Below, piece after piece: positions 29,418 through 37,866 of a stretch of DNA of 64,000 bases. Both the position numbers and the translations under genes were made by a program. Origin of the DNA: Gallionella sp. (GTDB taxonomy: Bacteria > Pseudomonadota > Gammaproteobacteria > Burkholderiales > Gallionellaceae); NCBI GenBank assembly GCA_028687575.1, contig JAQTZW010000005.1:62001-126000 (forward strand), given 5' to 3'. The notes below the pieces were generated by a model. The model had not been told where the DNA came from. It did not search any database and saw only the letters and a program-made list of their open reading frames with translations. The first letter of the stretch is position 1. Each line of letters starts with the position of its first letter.

Positions 29418-29810
29418 AGATACCCCCTCTTTGTTACGTAATTGTTCATTCTCATTCCATTTGGCATACGCGCTCCGAGGCATGCAGCATAACGTGGAGA
29501 TCATCGGCACTGCGCGGCTTCATCGCGCAGATTGATGTCGTTTGCATACGTATTACTGATGGGGGGCGCGAGTTGGATGTCTATCCTTGCAGCCTGCGTA
29601 CGGCCCAAGCGTTGCGAGCAGGATTAAACGCGATATTTTGTTGCACGGCAAGCCCGTCCGTTCGCCCCATCTTCAGTAGTGGTAGGGCGGGTAACACCCG
29701 CCATAACGCATCGTACAAACACCCAAATGAAATAAGACTCACAGCGTTAGCTGGTTGTGAATGAAGCTGAAAACGGCGGGTGTAACCCGCCCTACGATTG
29801 CTACGTCAGC
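29418..29810. other. 393-bp intergenic region with MITE copy 2
   Basis: No supported gene. It carries the second 110-bp element (29684-29793) and a small hairpin, CTGCGCG/CGCGCAG near 29506-29529. The rest, including the short frames found there, shows no ribosome site or conserved look. Confidence 0.6.
29684..29793. mobile_element. 110-bp palindromic element, copy 2
   Basis: Terminal inverted repeats of 20 bases with one mismatch, starting TAGGGCGGGT and ending ACCCGCCCTA; TA at both edges suggests a TA target. The same orientation as copy 1 (28363-28472). The two copies enclose the 295-residue zinc-ribbon gene. Confidence 0.78.
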
Positions 29811-30101
29811 TTACCTGCAAACGTTTTGCCAACGACCGTTTACCTGCATATATTGGCACTGCGTGGTACCAAGCGGCGGCAACTGCATTGAAGGGAGCGG
29901 CTTAAGGTCAGTGGAAGGAAGTGGCCTAAGCGGAGGAAGTTCCACAGACGGTAAGTCAAGCGTGCTGTCGCAGATATCTTTGACCCGACAATTGTTTCCG
30001 TTGTCGTCGCAGACCTGCGCTGCTCTGCACCTTGCGTCTGCAATATTGGTGAAACCGAATACGAGAAGGGTTGCAATAACGACTTGAGCGGTGATCTTCA
30101 T
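29811..30101 (-). CDS. Small secreted Cys- and Pro-rich protein
   Basis: 96 residues from the ATG at 30101, preceded by a GGGAGAG ribosome site. A signal peptide (MKITAQVVIATLLVFGFTNIADA) leads to a mature part of about 73 residues with six cysteines (four in the first 20 residues, two near the end, last residues NVCR) and a Leu/Pro/Ser repeat-like middle (LPPLRPLPS, LKPLPS, LPPLG). The even cysteine count suggests disulfides in the periplasm or outside. I do not recognise a family. Its stop lies 17 bases from MITE copy 2. Confidence 0.6.
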   Translation of the reverse strand: MKITAQVVIATLLVFGFTNIADARCRAAQVCDDNGNNCRVKDICDSTLDLPSVELPPLRPLPSTDLKPLPSMQLPPLGTTQCQYMQVNGRWQNVCR

Positions 30102-30327
30102 AACACTCTCCCTTGTGAGGCTCAACGTAAAGTAGGCATCTTTACATGTGAATATTTTTGAAAACGAAGGTTTATAACACTGTCACGTTTGAATCGCTTG
30201 AACAAGTCCGCGACAAAAACAGGGCGCAGTGTCACAGCGTTTGGATTGGTGAGCAATATGCCGAATGGCATAGGCGGGTTGCTCATTTTCACCGCAAGCG
30301 ATGCCCGGTCGCTTCTTCAGCGGGACT

Positions 30328-30789
30328 TTACAAAAACCGATCCAGCAGTTTGCGGCTGTGGGCGTCGAGATGGGCGGGGTCGCGCAGCAGGAAGGTGAGG
30401 CCGTGGCCGTCGGAGATCAGCAGCGCGCCGCCGGGCAGGCGGCGGATGTGGTCTTCGGCCTTGAGCAGCAGTTCGGTGTCGCCCCGGTCGGTGGCGACTT
30501 GCCAGACGCTCGGCGTGGCGTAGCTCGAAACGCTCTTGATGCAGCGGATGTCGGGGGTGAATTCGCGCTGCGCCAGTTCTTGTTCGATGAGCGTGCGTTG
30601 GTCTTCGGGCAGACTGGCGAGCCGTTCTATCCAGACCAGTTCGTGGCCGTCGCTGCCGGTCAGTGAAACGCCTTCGTCGGGTGCTGCGATGGGGAAGGCG
30701 CGCACCGGCACGACGGTGTCGCTCGTGCCGCAGGCTAGGGTGCAGACCAGCCGGCCTGCCGGATTGCGGGTCAGTGTGTAGTTGTTCAT
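30328..30789 (-). CDS. DUF1854 protein, cyanophycin-associated
   Basis: 153 residues, with the DUF1854 pattern of a small beta-rich protein (GHELVWIERLASLPEDQRTLIEQELAQREF; DRGDTELLLKAEDHIRRLPGG). Members commonly accompany a dedicated ABC transporter and cyanophycin genes. The start overlaps the ABC gene stop (ATGA). Molecular role unknown; the two cphA genes 15 kb away support a cyanophycin link. Confidence 0.8.
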   Translation of the reverse strand: MNNYTLTRNPAGRLVCTLACGTSDTVVPVRAFPIAAPDEGVSLTGSDGHELVWIERLASLPEDQRTLIEQELAQREFTPDIRCIKSVSSYATPSVWQVATDRGDTELLLKAEDHIRRLPGGALLISDGHGLTFLLRDPAHLDAHSRKLLDRFL

Positions 30790-33065
30790 GTCGTCACCTT
30801 GGCATCAACGGTTGCCGCCGGGGGAAGGTCGTTGAGGTCGGTGTCCACGTTGCGCGCCTGCGCCTGGTAGAGCCGGTAATACGCACCGCCGCTTTCCATC
30901 AGCTCGTCGTGGCTGCCGATCTCGACGACCTCGCCCTTGTCCATCACCACCAGGCGGCTGGCCTTGTGCAGCGTGGACAGGCGGTGGGCGATGGCGATGG
31001 TGGTGCGTCCCTGCACCAGATTGTCGAGCGCCTTCTGGATTTCCTTTTCGGTCTCGGTGTCCACCGAGGCGGTGGCCTCGTCCAGAATCAGGATGCGCGG
31101 GTCTATCAGTAGCGCGCGGGCGATGGAGATGCGCTGGCGCTCGCCGCCGGACAAGCCCTGACCGCGTTCGCCGACCAGCGAGTCGTAGCCCTGCGGCAGG
31201 CGCAGGATGAATTCGTGGGCGTGGGCGGCACGGGCGGCGGCGATGATCTCGGCGCGCGTCGCATCCGGTTTGCCGTAGGCGATGTTCTCGGCGATAGAGC
31301 CGAAAAACAGGAACGGCTCTTGCAGCACCAGTCCGATGTTGCGGCGGTATTCGGCGACCGGCAGCGAACGGATGTTGACACCGTCCACGCTGATCGCGCC
31401 TTCCGAAACATCGTAGAAACGGCACAGCAGGTTGACCAGCGTGCTCTTGCCCGAACCGCTGTGGCCGACCAGTCCTATCATTTCGCCGGGTTCTATGGTG
31501 AGGTTCAGCCCCTTGATGACGGCGCGGTTGCCGTAGCGGAATCCCGCGTCGCGCATCTCCAGCCGCCCGCTGATCTTGTCCAGATGCACCGGATTGGCGG
31601 GCTCAGGCACGCTGGAGACATGATCGAGGATGTCGAAGATGCGCTTGGCCGCCGCCGCCGATTTTTGCGTGACGGAAACGATGCGGCTCATCGAATCCAG
31701 ACGCGCGTAGAAGCGGCTGATGTAGGCCAAAAAGGCCAGCAGCACGCCGACCGTGATGTCGTTGTGCGACACCAGCCAGATGCCGAACGCCCACACCACC
31801 AACAGGCCGATCTCGGTCAGCAGCGAGACGGTAGGCGTGAACAGCGACCAGATCTTGTTGATGCGGTCGTTGACTTGCAGGTTGTGGCGGTTGGCGACGC
31901 GGAAACGTTCCGCCTCGCGTTGTTCCTGGGCGAACGCCTTGACCACGCGGATGCCGGGGATGGTGTCGGCCAGCACGTTGCTGACTTCCGACCAGACGCG
32001 GTCTATCTTCTCGAAGCCGGTGCGCAGCCGGTCGCGCACGTTGTGGATCATCCAGGCGATGATGGGCAGCGGCAGCAGTGTCGCCAGCGCCAGCCACGGG
32101 TTGATGGAGAACAGGATGACGGTGGTCATCAAAATCATCAGCACGTCGGTGGCGAAATCGAGCAGATGCAGCGACAGGAACACGCAGATGCGGTCGGATT
32201 CCGAGCCGATGCGCGACATCAGGTCGCCGGTGCGCTTGCCGCCGAAGTATTCCAGCGACAGGCGCAGCAGGTGTTCGTAGGTGATGGTGCGCAAGTCCGC
32301 GCCGATGCGCTCGGAGACCAGCGCCAAGATATAGGTCTTGGCCCAGCCCAGCACCCAGGCCAGCAGCGCCGAACCGAGCAGGCCGGCCAGCAGCCACGCC
32401 ACCAGCCCGAAATCTATCGGCTTGCCGTTCTGGTAGGGAACCAGCACCTTATCCATCAGCGGAATGGTCAGATAGGGCGGCACCAGCGTGGCGGCGGTGG
32501 AACCCAGCATCAGCAAAAAGCCACTCAGCAACTGCCAGCGGTAGGGCTGGGCGAAGCGCCACAGGCGCAGCAGCGTCCAGGTGGAGGGAGGCGCGTTGAT
32601 GGTGGTGTTGCAGTGCGGGCATTCCTGCCGGTCGTCGGGGTAGGGTGTCAGGCAGTCCGGGCAACAGTCCGGCGCGATGCGGGTGGCGGGCGCTCCCGCC
32701 AGAAATTCCGTCAGCCGCTGCTCGAACTGTTTGACGAAACGCGATGCCTGGATGTCGTGCGCCAGCGTGTAATGCCAGCAGGCCAGCCGCGCACTGCCGT
32801 CGAACAGCTCGACGCGGCCTATGCCGCCGTGGTCGTTCTTGCCAATCACAAGGCCTGCGCGATAGTCGTAGGTGTCGCCCGCCGCATCGGGGCTGGCGAG
32901 GTTCAACAGGCGACGGTCGGTGATCAGCAGCAGGCCGCGCGAAAAATGCAGGCGTGCATCCAGATCGGTTTCCAGCCATGCCAGTAGCGTTTCGTCGCGG
33001 GCCAGTCGTGACGGGACGACATTGCGCCACAGGTCGGGGAGGGAGGTTGTCGCCGGAGTCGTCAC
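30786..33065 (-). CDS. ABC exporter-type transporter with N-terminal zinc ribbon, cyanophycin-associated
   Basis: Inner-membrane half-transporter of about 759 residues, fused permease and ATPase. The first roughly 190 residues are not ABC: a PH-like segment (RLHFSRGLLLITDRRLLNL) and a zinc ribbon, CPDC-10 residues-CPHC. Then six membrane helices and a nucleotide-binding domain with Walker A GHSGSGKST, signature LSGGERQR and Walker B ILILDEATAS. The start is uncertain: GTG 33065 (VTTPATTSL) is chosen, as upstream codons look non-conserved. It overlaps the DUF1854 gene. This pair is known near cyanophycin genes; substrate unknown. Confidence 0.82.
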   Translation of the reverse strand: MTTPATTSLPDLWRNVVPSRLARDETLLAWLETDLDARLHFSRGLLLITDRRLLNLASPDAAGDTYDYRAGLVIGKNDHGGIGRVELFDGSARLACWHYTLAHDIQASRFVKQFEQRLTEFLAGAPATRIAPDCCPDCLTPYPDDRQECPHCNTTINAPPSTWTLLRLWRFAQPYRWQLLSGFLLMLGSTAATLVPPYLTIPLMDKVLVPYQNGKPIDFGLVAWLLAGLLGSALLAWVLGWAKTYILALVSERIGADLRTITYEHLLRLSLEYFGGKRTGDLMSRIGSESDRICVFLSLHLLDFATDVLMILMTTVILFSINPWLALATLLPLPIIAWMIHNVRDRLRTGFEKIDRVWSEVSNVLADTIPGIRVVKAFAQEQREAERFRVANRHNLQVNDRINKIWSLFTPTVSLLTEIGLLVVWAFGIWLVSHNDITVGVLLAFLAYISRFYARLDSMSRIVSVTQKSAAAAKRIFDILDHVSSVPEPANPVHLDKISGRLEMRDAGFRYGNRAVIKGLNLTIEPGEMIGLVGHSGSGKSTLVNLLCRFYDVSEGAISVDGVNIRSLPVAEYRRNIGLVLQEPFLFFGSIAENIAYGKPDATRAEIIAAARAAHAHEFILRLPQGYDSLVGERGQGLSGGERQRISIARALLIDPRILILDEATASVDTETEKEIQKALDNLVQGRTTIAIAHRLSTLHKASRLVVMDKGEVVEIGSHDELMESGGAYYRLYQAQARNVDTDLNDLPPAATVDAKVTT

Positions 33066-33322
33066 GATGCGGGAAATGAGGATGGGATGGGCGGCGATAT
33101 TACTACATTGCACGGCGCATACAGTATTTCCCGATACAGAAATCAGTCGGAACAGATTTGATTGGTGTGCGCAGTCTCCAACAGGCTTGCCCGCTATTTC
33201 CTGGCAACGGTCACTGCCGGGGTGCGACATGTTGACGCGCGACAAAATGCCACATTCTCGGGAAATCTTTTCATCCCTACAATTCGCACAGTTAAAAACA
33301 AATAATCGTATCGGGGAGTGCA

Positions 33323-35632
33323 GTGAATAAAAAGATTTTCGTGGTAAGTGTAATTGCGTTGGCGGTCAGTCAGGCTGTTTATGGTGCGGATGAAACGGAA
33401 TTGCTGGAAAACGTAGTGGTGAGTGCCTCCAGGATCGAGCAAACAACCAAGGATGCACCGGCGAACGTGTCGGTGTTTAGCGCAAAAAAACTGGAAAAGG
33501 GCAGCAATTTTGTCATTGGCGATGCGCTTACCAATAAAGTGCCTAGCCTTTATTTGCGTGGTGGTGCGGTAGACGGTGGACGCGCAGGCACGACGATGCA
33601 GCCCAGTTTTCGGGGTATGGGAATCAATCGCAATTTGTTGCTGGTCGATGGTCAGTCGATGACCGATGCCTACGCTGGTCAAATAAATTGGGCAGCCATT
33701 TCCATGAATGATGTCGAGCGGATTGAAGTTATTCCGGGTGTGGGGTCAGCCTTGTACGGAAGTGCCGCAATGGGTGGGGTGATCAGCGTGATCACCAAGG
33801 CGCCGACCAAGCGTGAATTTACCGCCAAGTTGACCAAGGGGTTTTCCGATGGTGCTCGTACAAAAATTGATGCAGGGTACCGCGACAAGTTCGAGAACGG
33901 CATCGGTCTGGTGATAAATGTGTCGCAAGATGAGCGTCAGGGTTATGCCGCTGATTTGGTTACATTAGCGAATCCTGCTGGCGTGCCGCTGGCTGGCGCC
34001 AAAGTAGTGACGGGCTTGCGACCGACCACGACGACAACGGGTTTGCCGACCAATATTATTGGCGACAAAGGATTCAATGCGTCGAGGGCGGTGAATGCCA
34101 ACGTCAAGGTTTTTTATGATCTGAGCGCTACAACCAAGCTGCACGCAGGGGTTGCCTACACCGAAGATACCAATCTCATTTCACCGTATCACGTTTATTT
34201 AACTGATGTGGCGACAGGTCTACCGTTGGCTTTGCCAGCTTCAAATGTGACGGCGACAAATTTGAGTATCAATGGAAAAAGAGCATCGCTCAGGGAATCG
34301 GCCTTTTTCGGTACGAATCCCGGTGGTCGCAGTTTGCGTAGATATTTCACGGGCTTGGAAACGGAGCTTTTTGGTGACTATAAACTGAAAGTTAACCTCG
34401 GCCGTATTGATTCGGATGGATGGTCCACTGGTTCGGCCAGGACAACCTTGAACACGATGACCAGTGGCGCGGGCACGATGCTAAGTTCACCCAACACCAA
34501 GACAGATGCCTCGGCTGAGGTAAGTTTTGCCGCAGGACAAAGTCAATTTATCGTAGCCGGACTTGCTTATGAAAACGGCGTGTTGAATTCCAGGAAATAT
34601 GCTTTGGCCAACTGGACTAATCTCAATAGCAAAACCCGAGTCAACAGCAGCAGTGATGGCACCAGTTCTACGACTGCATTATTTTTGCAAGACCAGATCA
34701 GCGTAGCGGATAAATGGATGTTTTACGTCGGTGGTCGTTATGACGCATGGCGCTCCCAGGGTTCAGCAACAGATTTCATCACGCCCATCAATAGCAGAGT
34801 GAGTCCAGAAAGAACGGCAAGTTCCTTCAATCCCAAGTTGGCGGCTGTTTATAAAGCGACAGAACACTTGGCTTTGAAAGGCTCTGTTGGTACGGGTTTC
34901 CGCGCGCCAAATAATTATGAGCTGTATACCAATCCAACCTTTTCAGGTGCAGCCGCACCGAATGGCAAGTTGATTCTATCTAATCCGAACTTAAAACCAG
35001 AAACATCGCAGTCCGTTGAATTTTCTGCGGAGATGGATTTTGAACGTGGCGGCAATTTTAAAGTTGGCATCTATCAAACCAAGATGAGGGACATGATTTA
35101 CCAAAAAGTGACGGCTGTTGCGCCCTATATTTTGCCAGGCACAGTGAGCCAAATTAACTTTCATGGTCAACAATCCAATGTGGCAGGTGCCACGATTCGC
35201 GGAGTTGAACTGTCTGGTGAGATGCCGATTACTCACTGGTTGAGTGTCAATGCAAGTTATACCTATACCGGCGCGGTAATTACCGACGATGGCGGATTAA
35301 AAACCGGCATGGTTGGTAAACGTATTTCAAACGTGCCCAAGAATATGGCCAGCTTTGGTTTTGAAGCTAAGCAGGGCGATTGGTCCGGTATGACATCCAC
35401 CCGTTATACCGGCGAGGTGTATGGTTCAACGGATAACTTGAACACAGATACTGTGAAAGATGTCTGGACTGGTTACAGCAAATACTGGCTGACGGATCTG
35501 AAGATTGGTTATCAAATTGATAAAGGCTATAAAGCCACTCTTGCGGTGAACAATCTTTTTGATAAAGCATACTTTGCGTATTACCCCATGCCTCGTCGAA
35601 ATTTGACGATAGATTTGGCTGCAACTTTTTAA
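33323..35632 (+). CDS. TonB-dependent outer-membrane receptor 1
   Basis: Outer-membrane gated channel of 769 residues. Signal peptide (KKIFVVSVIALAVSQAVYG), TonB box region ETELLENVVVSAS, plug domain with GVGSALYGSAAMGGVISVIT, then a 22-strand barrel ending in an aromatic (LAATF). It contains FRAP and NPNL motifs typical of haem/tetrapyrrole-type receptors, but with no His between them. GTG start with GGGGAG ribosome site. It heads a gene run with a PepSY protein, ExbB-like, DUF2149 and CobN-like genes, which resembles hmu loci. Substrate is probably a metal tetrapyrrole or metallophore. Confidence 0.9.
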   Translation: MNKKIFVVSVIALAVSQAVYGADETELLENVVVSASRIEQTTKDAPANVSVFSAKKLEKGSNFVIGDALTNKVPSLYLRGGAVDGGRAGTTMQPSFRGMGINRNLLLVDGQSMTDAYAGQINWAAISMNDVERIEVIPGVGSALYGSAAMGGVISVITKAPTKREFTAKLTKGFSDGARTKIDAGYRDKFENGIGLVINVSQDERQGYAADLVTLANPAGVPLAGAKVVTGLRPTTTTTGLPTNIIGDKGFNASRAVNANVKVFYDLSATTKLHAGVAYTEDTNLISPYHVYLTDVATGLPLALPASNVTATNLSINGKRASLRESAFFGTNPGGRSLRRYFTGLETELFGDYKLKVNLGRIDSDGWSTGSARTTLNTMTSGAGTMLSSPNTKTDASAEVSFAAGQSQFIVAGLAYENGVLNSRKYALANWTNLNSKTRVNSSSDGTSSTTALFLQDQISVADKWMFYVGGRYDAWRSQGSATDFITPINSRVSPERTASSFNPKLAAVYKATEHLALKGSVGTGFRAPNNYELYTNPTFSGAAAPNGKLILSNPNLKPETSQSVEFSAEMDFERGGNFKVGIYQTKMRDMIYQKVTAVAPYILPGTVSQINFHGQQSNVAGATIRGVELSGEMPITHWLSVNASYTYTGAVITDDGGLKTGMVGKRISNVPKNMASFGFEAKQGDWSGMTSTRYTGEVYGSTDNLNTDTVKDVWTGYSKYWLTDLKIGYQIDKGYKATLAVNNLFDKAYFAYYPMPRRNLTIDLAATF

Positions 35633-35655
35633 TCCGCGTAATTTGATACACAAAA

Positions 35656-35691
35656 TTCCACCCTGCTTTATAGCTGGGTGGAACGCTTTTT
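35656..35691 (+). terminator. Terminator/attenuator between receptor and PepSY gene
   Basis: Stem TTCCACCC (35656-35663) with GGGTGGAA (35676-35683), an inner GCT/AGC pairing, and a run of five T at 35687-35691. The ribosome site of the next gene begins right after. It probably lowers expression of the downstream genes relative to the receptor. Confidence 0.7.
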
Positions 35692-35704
35692 AAGGGAAAA
35701 TATC

Positions 35705-36937
35705 ATGCGTAACGCTATCGTTTATTTGCATCGTTGGGTTGGTTTGGCAGTATTGGCATTCGTCGGTTTGGCAGCGATCACGGGGACGATACTGGCTTTT
35801 GATAAAGAGCTGGATGGTTGGTTGAATGACGATTGGTACACCGTTTTGCCACAAGGTGAGCGTTTGTCTATGGACGCGCTTGTGCCTGCGGCAGAAAAAT
35901 TTTATCCCGGCAAGCGTGTGACATTTGTGCGCACTGGCGAGGAGGCGAGCAGTGCGTATCAGTTTTATTTACGCACCCCTGCGGCAAAAGGCGATGACAA
36001 TTTTGAAAACTTTTTCAAAAACAATACCAAATATCATCAAGTATTTATCAATCCTTATACCGCTGAAGTTTTAGGCGGACGTGTAAACGGTGAAGTAGGC
36101 TTGGATAAGCGTCACCTCATCGGATTTTTGTTGAAGCTGCATTACACCTTGATCTTGGGGGACTTCGGCAAATGGTTGATGGGCATCGCGGCATTGTTGT
36201 GGCTGGTTGATCATTTTGGCGCGGTGTATTTGTCTTTCCCGAAGTTGAAAGCTTGGAAAAAGTCTTTTGCATTTCGTTGGAATGCAGGCGGGCATAAGTT
36301 GAATTTCGATATGCACCGCAGCGGCAGTATGTGGATATTGCCGGTGTTGATTGCGCTGGCTTTGTCGAGTGTTTATCTGAATCTGAATACGCAGTTCAAA
36401 TGGGTGGTGAATAAGTTTTCGCCTGTAACTAAGGTGGAATGCGCCTGCCACGTTGATCCGAATGCGAAATGGTTGGCAGATACAGCGTCGTGGCAAGGTG
36501 CGATTGCCTTGGCACAGCAAACCAAGCCCGATTTAAGAGTAGGTGGTTTGACCTTCTTGCCAGATACACGCAAGTTCATTGTGTCAATGAAAGGTAGTGA
36601 TGACCTTACAGCAGAAGTCGGGATGACTAAGGTATATGTCAATGCGATTACGGGTGAGTTGATGCATGTACACGATCGTGCAGATGAAACCGCTGCCGAT
36701 ACCTTTTTGGCATGGATGTTGCCGCTGCACTCCGGTCGCGTGTTTGGTCTAATCGGTCAAATCATCATTCTACTGAGCGGCATCGTCATCACGATTATTT
36801 GCGTGACGGGCTATTTGATTTATGCCAGAAAAGCTAAAGCGCGTGAAGCGAAAGCAGTTAAACCAGTCGCCGAGATCATTCCTGTTATTCAAACGGTTAG
36901 TGAAAGCAATTTAGCAACACCTACAACTCACTCATAA
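35705..36937 (+). CDS. PepSY-associated membrane protein (reductase-like)
   Basis: Inner-membrane protein of 410 residues with about four helices: at the N terminus (IVYLHRWVGLAVLAFVGLAAITGTI), the middle (LMGIAALLWLVDHFGAVYL; LPVLIALALSSVYL) and the end (IIILLSGIVITIICVTGYLIYA). Family members of this PepSY-TM type sit beside TonB receptors and are thought to help reduce or release iron or other metals; conserved His residues in HRWVG, HKLNFDMHR and LPLHSGR could bind haem. AAGGG ribosome site. Part of the receptor-CobN-like operon. Confidence 0.82.
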   Translation: MRNAIVYLHRWVGLAVLAFVGLAAITGTILAFDKELDGWLNDDWYTVLPQGERLSMDALVPAAEKFYPGKRVTFVRTGEEASSAYQFYLRTPAAKGDDNFENFFKNNTKYHQVFINPYTAEVLGGRVNGEVGLDKRHLIGFLLKLHYTLILGDFGKWLMGIAALLWLVDHFGAVYLSFPKLKAWKKSFAFRWNAGGHKLNFDMHRSGSMWILPVLIALALSSVYLNLNTQFKWVVNKFSPVTKVECACHVDPNAKWLADTASWQGAIALAQQTKPDLRVGGLTFLPDTRKFIVSMKGSDDLTAEVGMTKVYVNAITGELMHVHDRADETAADTFLAWMLPLHSGRVFGLIGQIIILLSGIVITIICVTGYLIYARKAKAREAKAVKPVAEIIPVIQTVSESNLATPTTHS

Positions 36938-36950
36938 GAAAGATAGCTCA

Positions 36951-37529
36951 GTGGAATCATTTTTGAATGTGCATGTCATTGAAACTTTTTTGTATCAAGT
37001 CTCGACGGCTTTATATGTGCCGGTGATTTTGAGTTGTGCCTTATTAACGTTTTACGTGACACTTTCCACGGGTTTTTTAATGCGAGATGCCTGGGAGCGT
37101 TATCGTCATGGCGCATCGGCGGTGTATCGGTATCGCAAAGTGGTGACCGCAGAGTTGGCTAATAATGCAGAGCACTTGGATGCGCGCCTAGAACGCCTGT
37201 TGCAGCAAAGCGAGTTGAAAGTGGTGCAACAACTTGACCGCATCCGCTTTGTCATTAAGGTAGGCCCTGCGTTGGGCTTGATGGGTACGTTGATACCGAT
37301 GGGTATTTCCTTGGCGGCTTTGGCCGAAGGCAATATTCCTAAAATGGCTGGCAGTATGGTCACGGCATTTACCGCAACGGTGGCGGGTTTGGGCTGCGGT
37401 GTGGTGGCGTATCTCATCGCACTCAAACGAGAAAAATGGTTGCGTGCAGATATTACTGAAATGGAGTTTTTGACCGAAATGGTGGTGCGCGACGGTAAGC
37501 TGGACACCGCTTGCAAGCTGGGACATTAG
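36951..37529 (+). CDS. MotA/TolQ/ExbB-type proton channel protein
   Basis: 192 residues, GTG start. Three predicted helices, two close together in the C-terminal half (VGPALGLMGTLIPMGISLAAL and GSMVTAFTATVAGLGCGVVAYLIA), the typical ExbB/TolQ channel pair. It pairs with the DUF2149 protein next to it, as ExbB does with ExbD. With the CobN-like gene this resembles HmuU/HmuV of hmu loci. A second, conventional exbB lies at 44.7 kb. Confidence 0.85.
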   Translation: MESFLNVHVIETFLYQVSTALYVPVILSCALLTFYVTLSTGFLMRDAWERYRHGASAVYRYRKVVTAELANNAEHLDARLERLLQQSELKVVQQLDRIRFVIKVGPALGLMGTLIPMGISLAALAEGNIPKMAGSMVTAFTATVAGLGCGVVAYLIALKREKWLRADITEMEFLTEMVVRDGKLDTACKLGH

Positions 37530-37530
37530 G

Positions 37531-37866
37531 ATGCGTTATCTCAAACGTCGCCGCCGTTTTGAATCAAATGACGCGCTAGAAGATCCGATTGCGGGTGTTG
37601 CCAATTTATTCGATGCCAGTATCGTGTTTATTGTCTCGATGATGTTGGCCTTGTTCATGGCTTACAACATGATGGATTTGGTTAATCCCAACGCCGAAGT
37701 CACGATGACTAAAAAAGGCGCGGATGGGCAAATCGAAATCATCACGCGCAAGGGCAAAGAAATCAAAGTCACCAAAGTGACCGATAAAAAAATGTCGGGT
37801 GCGGGCGAACGTCTTGGCACGGCATATCGTTTGGCGGATGGAAAAGTAGTCTATGTACCACAATAA
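37531..37866 (+). CDS. DUF2149 (ExbD-like) protein
   Basis: 111 residues with the DUF2149 layout: cytoplasmic start with DPIAGVANLFDASIVFIV, one membrane helix and a short periplasmic part. An Asp in the helix start (LFDASIVF) fits proton-channel partner proteins such as ExbD. It starts 1 base after the ExbB-like stop and overlaps the CobN-like gene start by 14 bases. Role inferred: energy-coupling partner for the CobN-like protein. Confidence 0.82.
   Translation: MRYLKRRRRFESNDALEDPIAGVANLFDASIVFIVSMMLALFMAYNMMDLVNPNAEVTMTKKGADGQIEIITRKGKEIKVTKVTDKKMSGAGERLGTAYRLADGKVVYVPQ

Noticed and set aside
29480-29550. Integron attC-like site near GCATAAC
   Set aside because: Only one half-site-like sequence and a short hairpin; no paired core or integrase.
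31215-32987. 590-codon open frame on the plus strand
   Set aside because: Antisense to the ABC transporter, His/Gln/Arg-rich low-complexity product typical of GC shadows.
33066-33322. Cobalamin riboswitch or Fur box before receptor 1
   Set aside because: I looked for the conserved riboswitch core and a Fur palindrome on both strands and saw no convincing match.
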